Assembly (NCBI GenBank): GCA_022925895.1
Contig: JAKSYS010000089.1
Coordinates: 1 to 64,000 of the forward strand
Length of the DNA stretch: 64,000 nucleotides
Direction: 5' to 3'
From: Fragilaria crotonensis
Taxonomy: Eukaryota > Bacillariophyta > Fragilariophyceae > Fragilariales > Fragilariaceae
This document shows, one piece after another, positions 1 to 12,700 of the stretch (position 1 is its first letter; every line of letters starts with the position of its first letter). A program made the position numbers and the translations under genes. The notes under the pieces are model-generated. The model worked only from the letters and a program-made list of their open reading frames with translations, ran no database searches and was not told the DNA's origin.

Positions 1-236
1 CATGCGCCCGTGATGATGATACGTATGGTCGTCCTTCCGTGGCACGCAAGTGCACAGCAGCTCCATGCGCAGGATGCGGTGTCATGTTGGGATCCTTTTG
101 ATGCTGTGATGATGTTTTTGGCGGTTTTGTTGTGTGTTCGTCTCTCGAGGAGTACAATACGCCAAGTACATAGAGGATACATTCAATTCGCATTCCCCAT
201 CCATCCACCCATCCGTCCGCAATTCATTCATCAAGT

Positions 237-2189
237 ATGATTCTAGGTCTCTCGACTCAATCTTCGGGTTGCAAGCCCTCAATGGTGTCCATGATTGTAC
301 AAAGGGGAGAGGCCCGACATTTCTGTGCGTTACATCGTCGACACAAACTCAGAACTATTGGCATTACTTCTCCTAGCACATACTCAAGTCTATCATCCGC
401 AAGAATGAGACTGTTGGCTCCTCCTCAACACAACATGAACAACAGCATTGACATTATTAGTTGCAAACAACAGGCGTTTCAACGACAATCATGGATAACT
501 CCTCCTCCTTCTGCTGGTTCCTCCACTACGCAACTACTACAAACTCGCTTCTTTCACTTCGAGTCCGAGTTTTCAAATCCTGTTGATCCTAGTCGTGGTC
601 CTAGACCACACAGGGACGCACTCGACGCCAACAAGAAAATATTGGCGTTGGGGCGCGATCGCGATTGGAAAGAAATCTTGAGATTGCCTCGGTATCGTCA
701 TGGGTACCTTCCTCATCTGCGTCCAGTGGTGCGGACGCCCAACTTTACAGATCCCGAAACGGATGATATGCCCTTCAACAATGTATCCTACGCCACAGCC
801 TTGACACAATTGGGTCGAATCCAGTCGTTCAACAAAAATGATCCCATGTTTTTAGCATTTCTCACTGATTTATATGACGAGCTTCAAGAACGTGGAGTGG
901 CGTGGATGGGACCTCGACAGTTTTCGAATATAATACACGCAATCGCAAAAATGGAATTGTGGAACAATCAACATGCCAGCAATATTCTCGATATGATGGA
1001 TGATGAGGCGAATGCCGAATGGTTAATGGAATACAGCAATGCCCACGACGTCGCACTCCTGATGTGGGCTTGTGCCAAGCTTGGATTCCGATCTCCGAAT
1101 CTCTTTGCATCGATGGATCGCAATGCAGAACGTTTGTTTGAGTCCTCCAATCCACAAGATATCGCGAACTGTGTCTGGGCCTGTGGCAAACTTTCCATGC
1201 CGTCACCCAACCTGTTTGCAGTGATGGACCGTTCGGCAGATCGTGTGATTGCCGAGGGCACATCCCAAGCGGTCGCGAATTGTGTTTGGGCTTGTGCCAA
1301 GCTCGGAGTACAATCGCGTAATCTGTTTCGATTGTTTGATCACGAAGCCGAACGACTGTTTCTAGTTGGTAGTCCACAGAACTTGGCCATGTGTGTGCTG
1401 TCGTGTGCCAAGGTAAATGTTCTGCCAAGGAATCTCGTGGGACTGTTGGAACAAAATCCAGGTTGGTTGGTAACGCGTTGCAAATCAAGAGATGTGGCAG
1501 AGTGTGCATGGGCCTTGTCCCAGTTTGGATTGCCAGCGCCCGACTTTTTCGCCGCAATTGAAGAAAATTTGGATCGATTCTTGTCGGATACAAACTCACA
1601 TTATTTGATTATGCTCTGCCGTGCCATGGCTGTCCTCGATATGATGGATGGACGTCACAGTCCAATGTTTTGTAAAATTTGGGATCGCATCTTGATGAAC
1701 AACGTAGACCGTTCGGTCGACAATAACGGTTATTGCATGATGCACTTCATTCTGGCGTTGGCCAAGGCTGCTGGGGTTGATCTGGTCCAGCCTAACAAAC
1801 ATCTCCAAACCAGATTACAACGTGCTGCATTCCCCGTTGAGTCTTCCAGTGTTGCGGATCTAGTATCGAATCTACTGGTCGACCTGGGAATTGCGCATAC
1901 GCGGAATGTATCGCCATTCAAATCAGGTTTGCTTCCCATCGACCTGGCATGTGTCGATCGCATGGTTGCTATTGAATGCAACGGACCCAAACACTATATG
2001 CAAGACCTTGGGGATACAGTGACGCGAATTGAGAATGGACCCACCAAGGCGAAGCGTCGTATCTTGCAAAGTCTTGGTTGGACTGTGATTAATCTAGATT
2101 GCGACGATGTGGTTATTGCGGAAAGTGAAATGAATCATGATTGGCTCAGGGATAATCTGTTGAAAGCAGGTGTCGATTTGAGAAATTGA
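237..2189 (+). CDS. OPR-like repeat protein with C-terminal RAP domain
   Basis: Probable organelle RNA-binding factor of 650 aa. Residues ~265-460 hold at least five diverged ~37-aa helical repeats built around 'ANCVWACxKLG...PNLF', spaced at residues ~269, 312 and 349, as in octotricopeptide-like repeats. The last ~85 residues form a RAP domain (~565-640): 'LPIDLACVD', then 'VAIECNGPKHY', then 'KRRILQSLGWTVINLDCDD'. Known RAP proteins act on chloroplast or mitochondrial RNA, and the RAP fold resembles a restriction-endonuclease core. The N-terminus is rich in Arg and Ser/Thr with few acids, which fits an organelle presequence; which organelle is not clear. The start at 237 is the first Met of the open frame, but Met16 (282) or Met19 are equally good. 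A shorter paralogue without RAP lies at 28955-30368 on the other strand. The frame is intact. Confidence 0.85.
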   Translation: MILGLSTQSSGCKPSMVSMIVQRGEARHFCALHRRHKLRTIGITSPSTYSSLSSARMRLLAPPQHNMNNSIDIISCKQQAFQRQSWITPPPSAGSSTTQLLQTRFFHFESEFSNPVDPSRGPRPHRDALDANKKILALGRDRDWKEILRLPRYRHGYLPHLRPVVRTPNFTDPETDDMPFNNVSYATALTQLGRIQSFNKNDPMFLAFLTDLYDELQERGVAWMGPRQFSNIIHAIAKMELWNNQHASNILDMMDDEANAEWLMEYSNAHDVALLMWACAKLGFRSPNLFASMDRNAERLFESSNPQDIANCVWACGKLSMPSPNLFAVMDRSADRVIAEGTSQAVANCVWACAKLGVQSRNLFRLFDHEAERLFLVGSPQNLAMCVLSCAKVNVLPRNLVGLLEQNPGWLVTRCKSRDVAECAWALSQFGLPAPDFFAAIEENLDRFLSDTNSHYLIMLCRAMAVLDMMDGRHSPMFCKIWDRILMNNVDRSVDNNGYCMMHFILALAKAAGVDLVQPNKHLQTRLQRAAFPVESSSVADLVSNLLVDLGIAHTRNVSPFKSGLLPIDLACVDRMVAIECNGPKHYMQDLGDTVTRIENGPTKAKRRILQSLGWTVINLDCDDVVIAESEMNHDWLRDNLLKAGVDLRN

Positions 2190-2981
2190 AGGCCGTGATG
2201 GAGACGCGAACAACGTGCTGAGCTCCACTGTAAAGAGTTGTTTGGAACATGATAAAGTGGCGAGGCCATGTCTATACCCTGCAGTGCTCGTTCGGTGTGC
2301 GGTGTTGGGTGCCAATCTTCGCGATAAAACTGGTTTAACCCCCAGCTTCCTTATGTGCTTGCTTCACTATTTGTCATGTATCACTTTCTTCGTACTATGC
2401 GATTGAGGAAACCTACCTCCAGGTTGGCACATGAGTGTTACAAAAACCTGAGGGTGGTACTAGTGCGTTGCAGCTACTGGCTCTTTGATGCTCCAGGGTT
2501 TCAGCGTGAAGCGCAAGCCTAAGGAGTCGCACCCTAAAAACAATGGAGTTCTGCCAAGTGGCATCACTCCAAGTTATGAACCACCGCCAGGAGTTCCTCT
2601 TTCGGCAAAAAAAACATCAACAAAGTTCCAACCTGAGTGTTCCAGAGGCACATAACATGATGAGGACAGCCGCAATGCAGATGCTACGTTGACAACCTCC
2701 AGTATGACACAAAGATCTGTGGCATTTAAATCACCAGACAAGAAACGAAACGGTGACCACAATCTCCCACGGACAAGACCATGCCACCCACTCGATGCCC
2801 CTCACAATCAACACTGCCAAATCAGGAGAAAATGTGCCCAATACAAGCAGCCCAACGCACTTGTTCGAGGAAGCACGTACTGTAAAATAATTACCCACAA
2901 ACCAACACACAACCACTCTCTGGGCAAGATCACACAAGCAGACACACCAGGGAGACTCAAGATAATCCATAGTCCATAACA
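2190..2981. other. Intergenic region
   Basis: No convincing gene between the OPR/RAP gene and the TPR-like gene. Small open frames lack recognisable motifs. It presumably holds the 3' end of one gene and the promoter of the next. I looked for the upstream ATPase or kinase part that normally precedes the next gene's domain and did not see it. Confidence 0.5.
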
Positions 2982-4022
2982 ATGTTGGCGATGATGGAAC
3001 AAAGAAAGTGCAAAGAGGTGGAGTGCGCAACTCTCGTATTCAGCACACTGTCTCGTCACTCCCAAGAGTCAATTAACGGGTTGCTGGAATCGTTTGACCA
3101 TGCCATGAATGTCGGTTTGGTGTCTGGTGACGTAGCATGGGATTTTTACTCGCTTTCAGTCTGCGTCCAAAGCAGACGCATGATTAGAGAAAATCTCGCG
3201 GTGGTTGAAGAGTTCCAGCGGGAGCAATATCTGAGGGCAGCACAACGTGGGCATGTGTTGGGTCGCTTGTCGGAACCTTCGATGCAGTATGTGCTCAATC
3301 TTCAGCGCAGCGCATGCAACTGGCGAGAGTTGCTCACCTTGAATGGCGAGGTCATGGATGAGGATGAATACTACAAATTCGCATGTCAGGGAAGCAATGA
3401 TCTGCCAATGTTGACCTTGTCGTTTTTCAAGATGCAATTGGCATACCACTTCGGTGTATACCATGTGGCGGAACGCTTTCTTTTCAATCTGGATAGGGTT
3501 GGACTGTCGGCGCTTACACATTTTACTGTTCCACTCTGGAACTACCTCGCGGCCAGCATTCATTATGAACTCTACATTCGTTTTCCATCTGAGCAACGTG
3601 CTCATCTGAAGGCAGCTCGGAAGTACCGCAAGGTCTTAACGAGAACTGGGTTTTCGCCCGACAGCATTCCTTTCCTCATGTTGCTGACAGCAGAAGAGAT
3701 GTCATCCAAAGGAAAGGCTACACCAGAACAGGTTGTTGCTTCCTACTACCGAGCTATTGCTGCCATGGCAGCAACAGGTTGGGCGAACATGGAAGGTTTA
3801 GCAAACGAGAAAGTTGGTTTCTACTTGGCACGTGTTGGCGATTTGGATCGTGCCAGTGCATTCTTTGATCGCGCAATGCACTTGTACCGATATGAATGGG
3901 GAGCACTTGCCAAATACGAATGGCTGCTCGAACAAAGTGAGCTCGCGATGGGCAGAAGAGGGGGATGGCAATGTCCATTGCCAAGGGAAATCGTTGGACG
4001 CCATATTTGTTGTTCTCCGTAG
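2982..4022 (+). CDS. TPR-like tail of a large signalling ATPase/kinase, stand-alone
   Basis: 346 aa, all alpha-helical in appearance. It resembles the C-terminal TPR-like region of very large AAA-ATPase/protein-kinase/sensor-kinase signalling proteins of bacteria and diatoms. Marks are the central 'QLAYHFGVYHVAERFL' helix pair, 'ASIHYELYI', a 'NEKVGFYLARVGDLDRA' helix, and the terminal 'FFDRAMHLYRYEWGALAKY', close to the WGA-x-AK ending of that family. No ATPase, kinase, GAF or histidine-kinase domain lies in the 800 bp upstream. It is therefore either a small derived gene or the 3' remnant of a larger one. The frame is open throughout and starts with a reasonable ATG (two further in-frame ATGs follow within five codons). 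Function unknown; a protein-interaction role is an inference. Confidence 0.6.
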   Translation: MLAMMEQRKCKEVECATLVFSTLSRHSQESINGLLESFDHAMNVGLVSGDVAWDFYSLSVCVQSRRMIRENLAVVEEFQREQYLRAAQRGHVLGRLSEPSMQYVLNLQRSACNWRELLTLNGEVMDEDEYYKFACQGSNDLPMLTLSFFKMQLAYHFGVYHVAERFLFNLDRVGLSALTHFTVPLWNYLAASIHYELYIRFPSEQRAHLKAARKYRKVLTRTGFSPDSIPFLMLLTAEEMSSKGKATPEQVVASYYRAIAAMAATGWANMEGLANEKVGFYLARVGDLDRASAFFDRAMHLYRYEWGALAKYEWLLEQSELAMGRRGGWQCPLPREIVGRHICCSP

Positions 4023-4721
4023 GTTGTAATCCATGGCAATCCTGGATTTAGTATGCATTTTGCATTTGTTCACATGTGTTTTTTCCCATCCCGTAGTTCC
4101 GTTCCTATGGCTCTCATCGATCTAACTCTATCAGTGAAGTACTCAGTACGCTTCGTAGTACTTGTACCTCCCAATCCATTGCGATCGACATAGGAAAGGC
4201 GTTAAGGCGGAAAGGCTCTGTTGGGCATTGTACCATAACTAAGCAGAGCGACGAGACGCAACGTTTATAGATCATATGCATACGATCCATCAAGCCGGAT
4301 TTTACCGAGAGTCGCCTATGCACATTTCATTCTTCATGTACACGGCCATCAAACGTTCGTGGTGAGATTTCAGTACAAGTGCCAGGTACCAGTAGCATGT
4401 CTACCGCTACTTGCATCTTGCATCCACGTTTCGTCTGTCCCGCACAATACGTATAGCCGTACCTTCGTTCGTTGCTCGACCGAACCCGCAAACCCTGAAG
4501 TCCGCAAGTCTGCAAGTCGTCCCACCCTCTGCTCCCAGAACCATTCAAACGACACCAAATTAGAGGCTGCGCCTTCTGTCCAGATCTTTTCATCGGCAGC
4601 AACCAGCAACCCCATGCCCATCAGAAGCAAACTTCTCACCTCGCCCTCAATAAAAATAGATTCAACACAATTCAGTTCCAGATTTTGTAAGGTCTCTCAA
4701 ACAACCAAACAATCATACAGA
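4023..4721. other. Intergenic region and UTP12 5' leader
   Basis: No separate gene seen. The UTP12 frame is open upstream to an ATG at 4359, giving a possible 121-codon extension. That extension is low-quality and not conserved in family members, so I treat 4359-4721 as 5' leader. Confidence 0.5.
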
Positions 4722-7700
4722 ATGACAGAACATACCTATCTTCGATATGAATGTGCCGATGCCTTTGGTCTCGCCGTCGACCATAAAATCTCCGTCGTCC
4801 ATTACAATGATCATAACAAAACAGCGAATTCCATGATTTGGACATCGGCAGGATCTCAAGCATTACAATGGAATGTATCCACGGCATCGTTACAACAAAA
4901 ATTATCACCGCCGTCCCAAGATACCATTGGATCAGGTCAGGCATTAACAAGTGATACAATCACCGCCCTTGCGACGACATTGACGAATGCAACACATGAT
5001 GACCAACAACAACAACAATACAGTGTCGCGACGGGATGGAATACGGGAGCAGTTCGTGTGTTTGAATGCAACCATGATGATGATTCCAAGAATCATAAAA
5101 GTGGTGTGACGCAACAGCCGCACAGGATATTTCATTCAATACTGGACGACACCAAGGCGGGGTTGACCGAGCCTGGCGTCATGCTTCAGGGTCACGAGAG
5201 TGCAGTCCAGAGTCTGGCATTCTTTCCCGATGGTACCAAGTTGGCCTCGGGAGGTGCTAATGGCGCAGTCGTTGTGTGGGATTTGGTGGCAGAAACGGGA
5301 CTCTTTCGATTGCTTGGCCATTCAAGGGATGTGACATCTCTCTCCTTTTGGAACAATCACTTCCTTTTATCCACATCTCTGGATGGACTGGTCAAGGTGT
5401 GGGATCTGGAAGGTCAGTGCTGTACTCAAACGATTGCAAGTCACAATGGTCAAGTTTGGAGTGGATCTCTGATCCAAGGTAATGCTGCGAACAATGACAA
5501 GCGGTGTCGATTCATAACTGGAAGTGTTAACGGACAAGTGCGCGTTTGGAATGTGGAACCTCCCAAAAGACTTCAGGAAAATGAGGATCACGTTATGAAC
5601 GATGGTGACAACGTTGTGGCGATTGCTGCTTCGGAGGACGACGCTGCCAACAAGGATGACGTATGCCACTACATGGGATCACTACTTGCACCTCCAAATG
5701 TTACAACATCGAACGAACGTATCGCGTCTCTGCGTCATTATGGTTCGTACGTCGGCGTCTTGCATCATAATTCTAAAAGTATTCAGGTCTATCAAATGCG
5801 ATCATACGATGAAGCGCAGCGCAAGAAACAGCGTCGTCTGAGAAGACGACGTGAAAAGCAAGGCAAACCCGAGGTCGAAAACAAGGGTCCGAAACGAGGT
5901 ATCTTGGATGATGATGACGATGATCTCCCGCTCCAAGAGGACAGCGGCGCCGGCGATGCACTTGATCAATCGCTCCCTGTCGATGACATGAAAGCGTCAG
6001 ATGAGTTTGAATACTACGGTGCGATTCGGGCAACACACAAAATTCGAGATTTTGCATTTTGCTCGACGCCTCATACGAAGGGTGCCAAAGTAAAGGTCGT
6101 TTGTGCACTCTCAACAAATGCCTTGGAAGTGCACCTTTTGAAGAGCGAGACCAAGGACAAAAATGTTAAAGTTGTTACCGATGAAAAGGTATCTCTCATG
6201 GATATGTACGGCCATCCGACAGGAATCCGATCTGTTGCTATTTCCAGCGATGACAAGTGGGCCTGCACTGTGTCGAAAAATGTCACAAAAATTTGGAATG
6301 TTGCCAAGCGATCCTGCCTGCAATCTTTAACGCCCACGGAACAAACCTATGGATTATGTGTGGCATTTCTACCAGGCGACACTCATGTGGTTGTCGGGAC
6401 GAGAGAAGGTCATTTGCTACTAATCGATTTGAATTCTGGAGATGTCATCTTCATGGAAGAGAATGCCCACGATGGCGCTATTTGGAGTTTAGATGTCCGT
6501 CGAACGATGCGAGACGGGGAAACGATTGCTATTGTGACTGGATCTGCCGATAAGAGTGTCAAATTTTGGGATGTCGAACAGCAAGAAGAAGCGGAACAAC
6601 ATCCCATGGTAGTGCACACTCGCACGTTGCAAATGTCAGACGATGTTGTGGCAGTGCGTTATTCGCATTCACCCAGCAAACGACTGGTCTTTGTGTCCAC
6701 CTTGGATTCCATCATTAAAGTCTTCTTCGACGACTCTCTCAAGTTCTTTTTAAGTCTCTACGGGCACAAGCTTCCAGCACTGGCAGTCGACGCCAGCGAT
6801 GACGATGTCATTCTGGCATCCTCCGGCGCCGACAAGACGATCAAAATTTGGGGTCTTGACTTTGGCGATACGCATCGCACTCTGTACGGTCATGAGGATT
6901 CCGTCACTGATCTCAAATTCGTTCGACGAACGCACAACTTCTTCACGTCCAGCAAGGATGGAACCGTCCGATATTGGGACGGCGATCGATTTGAACAAAT
7001 CCTACTTCTGCACGGGCACAGTGCTGAAGTTAATTGTCTGGCAGTGAGCCGTACCGGAGCGTTTGTATTGTCCGGTGGCATGGATCGACAGGTGCGGGTT
7101 TGGGAACGAACTCAGGATATGGTCTTTTTGGAAGAAGAACGCGATCGAGAGCTGGAACAAACGTTTGACAAGATCTCACGTCAAGATGAGGCAACTTCGA
7201 CTATTCTAAAGAAGAAGCGAAATGACAACGAGGAGGAGGACGAGGCAGATGATGATGAACAACCTCAAAGTGAAGCAGCAGTCAAGAAGAGTGTTTTGTC
7301 GGTTGCCTCTGGCGATCGCATCATGGAAGCATTGGAGCGTGCTGATCAAGAACTCAAGGACATTGCTGGATTCAAGAACAGTGAAGGTGGGGCTAAGAAG
7401 CAACGGATTCCTAATGTGATTCTTCTGGGTCTCGAACCTGCCCAATACATTTTGTGGATTCTGCGAAGCGTCAAAAGTGCCGACTTGGAGCAGAGTCTAC
7501 TTGTCCTCACCATGAGACACATGGAACGCTTGACATACTATCTCATTGTCTTACTGAGATCAGGTCATGGTGTTGAATTGTGCTCACGGGTGGCAATCTT
7601 TATGATCACAACGCATCAAAAACAGGTAAGAGATCGCATAAACCAGTGTGACGTTTTCATGTTGTGAGTTTTGCAAAGCGATGACGAGCATGTTTTACCT

Positions 7701-8139
7701 GTCGGACCAACAACCATGGCGACTAAAAGCATCTATACCCAAATTTCTGAGCGTTTTGGGCAAGTCCTTGACCTTGTTTTCTCATGCTCTTTATAAATAA
7801 CTGACACTTTGTCTCTTGTATTCGCACCATATCTGCATGTATCTATAATATTCAAATCAGATTGTGGCTACCCAAAGTCTCGGGATTCCCCTTCGTGAGC
7901 TCCGACGTTTGGTTCGACTGCGACTGCGCGAAGCGAGAGATGTAATTGGTTTCAATCTTGCTGCTCTTCGGACTGTTGGCAAGGTGGCGAGCGATCGTCG
8001 TGCCACGTACTTTGACCCGGATGGGTCATCCCAAACTAATGTCTGGGCCGGTCTCGGTTTAGGAAGTGATGTGGCAGCTGCGCTGGAGAGCAAAGGAAAG
8101 AGTCGGAAACATAAAACGGCAGCTACCAAGTTTCGATGA
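4722..8139 (+). CDS. UTP12: U3 snoRNP / small-subunit processome protein UTP12 (WDR3)
   Basis: Nucleolar WD40 protein of the UTP-B complex, needed for 18S rRNA processing. Two exons, 4722-7625 and 7861-8139; the 235-bp intron (donor GTAAGAG, acceptor TCAG) is phase 0 and gives 1060 aa. The start is placed at 'MTEHTYLRYECADAFG', matching the Y-x-R-(Y/F)...FG opening of yeast Dip2 and human WDR3. At least ten WD repeats run through residues ~165-790, for example 'GHSRDVTSLSF' and 'GANGAVVVWDL', interrupted by a Lys/Arg- and Asp-rich insert. The C-terminal Utp12 domain (~890-1010) includes 'RIPNVILLGLEPAQYILWIL', and after the splice 'REARDVIGFNLAALR', which is diagnostic. The Lys-rich tail is usual. 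Without the intron, the frame stops early in exon-1 read-through. Confidence 0.95.
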
Positions 8140-9714
8140 AAAACTTGCTGTAAACGATAATGTCTTTTACTTCCTTGCAATCATCTGACGATTGTAGCAT
8201 TTAGTGTTATCAACCAGTTCTATGTAATAAATGATGCAGCACAATCCATACGCTAGTAATTTGTTCCAGGAAAGTTTGCATTGGGACGATCCGGAACTAT
8301 TCGACAAAGAGATGGTCTGCCATCAGCCATCACGGCCACAGGTAAACACGCCATTCGGTGTTACTCGGCTGGGAATGAATGGCGTGGACTTCTCTGTGTT
8401 GGCTATTTGCAATTGCGTGAGCCAAGTACCATGTGGTATAAGCTCTGTGATTGCGCCATTGAGCGAACTTAATCTGGATTCGTGAGTGAGTTCTCCGTTT
8501 GCGGTGTGCGACATCTGGAACGCGGTCTTGGGGAGGAGATCTCAAGTTGAAGCGGGTAACACTTGTACGTCGTACGTCAAAGTCATTCGTACGGAGTACA
8601 AGTACTGTAATACACTGCACGAACTTCTACGTACCACGCATAGTATCTCATTGCTATTGCTGGAGTACGTCCTGTAGTGCTTGGAATACTGTCGTACTGT
8701 ACTAGTTACTATTGCCCTACTGGTAGTGCCGTAATCGTAGTTGCACCGGGCAGGCACTCTAGTAATCCAGTGCAAGTACCCACATTTATTTTATATATGG
8801 ACCATTTGGACTTTCGAATCATGCTGTGGCGATGACGTGGTGCTAAAAACCGATGACGATAGTTACCAAAGTATAACAAACTGCGCCCAAGGGACTTTTA
8901 TGTCCTAACGTTTTGGCAGACGTGGTGGGTTGAAAACGGGATGAAAACGTGACTACGTAAATGACTCGAGATCCGTGTCAGCCGTGCGACTTCCCAGGTC
9001 ACTAGTGATTATGTATTGTCTCTCACAGTGGTTTTAGTCCGCTATCAAGACAAGTGGGTGGTAAAACCACGTAATGTTCATACAATTACAGTTATTCGAT
9101 CCTGAGGTTTTGTACCGACGTGGTTCAATTTGTAGTAGCCTTTACTGACAACAATCTCTCGCTGACATCTTCTTGCCCCAGTCCCGAGAGACTTTTAATT
9201 TGTGCTCGTCAGTATATGCTCTCCATACATGGGACAAAGAGGAACGAATGAGCGACATGCAAGCTGCCTATAACTGAAGAAGCATTCCACCAAAATCGTG
9301 AAGTGACGCGATACATACATGCGGAGGGATGCACGAACTTGAAACCACGAGTAAGCAAGAAAACTCAGAGCCCCTTGCCAGCTTGCCATTCGGGAGTCGC
9401 GAGTGTAGACTACGGAGTACCAAGTACAGGTGTACTCAGTACTACACATCCATACTCGTCTACTATTATCATTACTCATTTCCAAATTTCTGAATCTGAA
9501 CCATTGTGGATTGTGGACAATCATTCTTTTGTGAAGAGGCCCAAGTTGTTCGTTTATGGCTTTGAAACGCCATTCCGATCACATTAACATTGCTAGAGAC
9601 AATACGACCCAGGTCACAAGTGTCACAACATCGACTACAGCCTCGGCCCTCGACGTTGCTAGCGATCGCCAACAAAACAAAGATTGCTAGACAACGACAA
9701 GCAACAACGACCAT
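8140..9714. other. Intergenic region with TAC/GTA palindromes
   Basis: 1.6 kb without a supportable gene. The stretch ~8570-8740 is dense in GTAC, TAGTAC and CGTAC motifs that form small dyads. 'gaggagatct' and similar sites look incidental. No tRNA or rRNA recognised. Confidence 0.5.
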
Positions 9715-12700
9715 ATGGCAGCCTACTCTGCCGTCTCCTCCGATCTAACTAGCTTTGTATCGGCGATGAGTTTACCTGTTGACAGCCCAGCTGCTCGATC
9801 ACGTCGTTTGACAGTGCGCAGTCTGCATAACGACCTTTCACGAAGATCGCTTGGTATTTCATTAATAAGCATCCCTCCCTATACCTACAAAGGGAAACGA
9901 GGAGAGACTGCGCCAAAGGACATTGAAAACATATTCATCGATCCGTCAGCCAAAGTTGTTGGCGAAAAGGCATTCAGTGGATGTACCAAACTTGGCTCTA
10001 TTGTCATTCCTCGTCCGTTACTGCAATTCAACAAAATGCTTTCTACGGATGCACCTCCCTTACATCAATTGTAATTCCAGAGTCAGTCAAAACAATCGCA
10101 GCATACGCCTTTCACGGTTGTAATTCGCTGTCACCAATATCGATCCCATCCTCTGTAACTGCCATTGGTAGAAATGCATTTTACCGATGCACATCCCTCG
10201 AGCATCTGGTAATCCCGGAGTCCGTCACTTCCATCGGCGAACTGGCCTTTTCAGAATGCACATCACTCAAGTCGGTCGTGCTACCTTCCTCCCTCAAATC
10301 AATTGCTTGGGGCGCTTTTTCCCGTTGCTCCTCTCTTGCGTCAGTCGTCATTCCCGACGGCGTCACGACCATTGACTGGGGTGCTTTTGCGGAATGCCCG
10401 GCCCTGGCCTTTGTCTCAATACCGACAGGAATCGTGGCCATTGGTGAAAGCGCATTCGAGGATGCACATCGCTCTCCGTGGTGGCGATTCCAGAACTGCT
10501 GCCCAGTGTCGGTGACCGATCCTTCGGAGAATGTCCCTTACTTGACATTGGCGCAAGCGCACTGGCACTGATATCTTTGGATGGCTCGAACAAGATTCGA
10601 TTTCATGCCCGTTCATCAAGTCTGTTACAGACCGGATGTCTCGAGAGAGAAGATCGCAGAGTGCCTGAAAATCCATCCCGCGTCAATCAAACGTTGGATA
10701 GTCTGGGCATGTCGCCACTTCTGGTGTTACTCTTGAATGAGAAAATGAGACCAGAAATGGTGGAAGAGCTGTTGAACGCACATTTTGACTTGGTGAGGCT
10801 TGTTGGTCCACGGGGCATGTATCCTCTGCACTTTGCCTGCACTACCCCCCACGTACCACTGTCGGTATTCAAGTTGCTGTGCAACTCCACCACCAGGGAC
10901 GGCCGCCTTGTCGCCAGTGTCCGAGATGAAAGCCATTCACTGCCGTGCGCCCTGGCAATCCGATACGGAAGATCTGATGACATTGTCATGCACCTGTATG
11001 AGAGATATCCCATCAAGGCCTCGAATCTCAGGACGAAGGAGGAGATTGGAAGGCTGGAAAATATTCGGGACCAATACATCAAGAAAATTATGCAACAATC
11101 GGAAGCCTCTGTTCAGGCATTCGATGCGCTTCAACGACATGGTTGGGTGTCCTTCGTATCTGGGGTGGTCGAGGGATCCAATGTTGCCAAGAAATGTGTG
11201 CATTTGATTGAAGACAGGCCGCTTCCAATCATCAGGCTCCTTGCAACATACAAGGATCTTCACGGTCGATCGGCGATTCAAGATGCAACGGAAAGCATCA
11301 AAATTGCGCTGGAGCGTCGCTTGCTGATTTTTGGCAGATTTGAGCCAATCAGAGGCCCTCCCATTCACCATGGATCAACCAACATGATTATAAGGGCCAT
11401 TGACAGAAAGACGGACGAAGCGTTTAAAAATGCATTTGAAATGGCACTCCGTTACGAGCCCCCCGCCGAAAAGCGAAGATCAGTGGGAGAGAAGGGGTTC
11501 AGGACACTGGTGAATATTCTTGGTATGGGCTTTGACAAGGCGGTCTTTACTGAATTTTTTGATCGATGGAAGTCGGATCAAGATTTAAGACTATCCGAGG
11601 CCAAATGCGTAGAATTTTGTACCAACGTTCTGGACAATGGACAGCCCCGCGAGGTTGCTCTCAAATTCATGTCCAATACGGAGCACTTTCGACGCGAAGT
11701 TGATCTGCGAGACAAGCTCAAGTTGGACTCTGAATATGTTGTATTTGTCAACGATCACTTCAGCTACGACACTGATGACCTGGCCTTTTCAAGTGCTTTG
11801 AAGTTGATCGGCGACGAGGAAGGCATCGACTTATGCGAATACAAACATGCGATTGTGATGCCTTTGGCAGACCGCAACCTAGACACGATCTTTCGAAATG
11901 AGCGACCTCCGCCCAATGAAATTCGTACACTAGCGAAGCAACTTGCAGAGGCCATATCGTACGTCCATAGCCGGGGCATAATCCATGGCGACTTGAAAGC
12001 TCAGAATGTTGTTCAGATTGGTGGTCGGCTTCGTTTGGTCGACTTTGGTGCAGCGGTTGAGTCTGGCTCATATGTCGGTGCCAAGTTCTCATCTGGAGTT
12101 CTACCGCCTGAAATGATAGCTAAGCTGACTGTTGACGAATGTTCCAGATTCGACAAGTACTTCAGGGTGTTGAAGTGTGCGGACCCCGCTGGGTGGGCCA
12201 AGATTGACCCCAAGGGCGTTGATCAGTCATCGTTCTACGCTGTCAAGACTTACATGCCGAAAGATTATTGTTTGGACCCGGAGCACGAGAGCAGCAGCTG
12301 CATAACGACCGATTCACACACTGTATCATTGGATTCTGCCCTGCCATATGAGCTCGTTCCGGCGGCGGCGACCATGGATGTGTGGTCATTTGGTGTCATC
12401 CTGTATGCACTTCACACCGGCTCATCTCTGTTCGATGTGAATCGGGACGATGACCTAACGTCCGGCGAAGCCATGAAGGAGCTGTACGAATGGAACGAAT
12501 CCAAGAAATTAACAAAACTGAAGAGTGTCCGCGACCCATTAGCACACCGGCTGCTGAGGAAAGTCTTGGCAAAAGACCCCGCAGAGCGTTACCAGTCGAT
12601 GGCAGACATGTTGGATGACGACTATTTCATTGCTCGATGGCTTGCGGAGGTGTCCGATGATAAGGACAAGAAGGCCGAGGATGCCGTTCGTAAGGTAACC

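Noticed and set aside
862-1599. 245-codon minus-strand frame inside the OPR/RAP gene
   Set aside because: No motif; the plus strand has clear OPR repeats and a RAP domain.
4359-4721. N-terminal extension of UTP12
   Set aside because: Family members start at the 'YLRYxxxxxFG' motif; the extension is not conserved-looking and holds no targeting logic for a nucleolar protein.
10000-10480. Introns explaining the frame changes in kinase copy 1
   Set aside because: Repeat homology continues on both sides with only one base missing, leaving no room for an intron.
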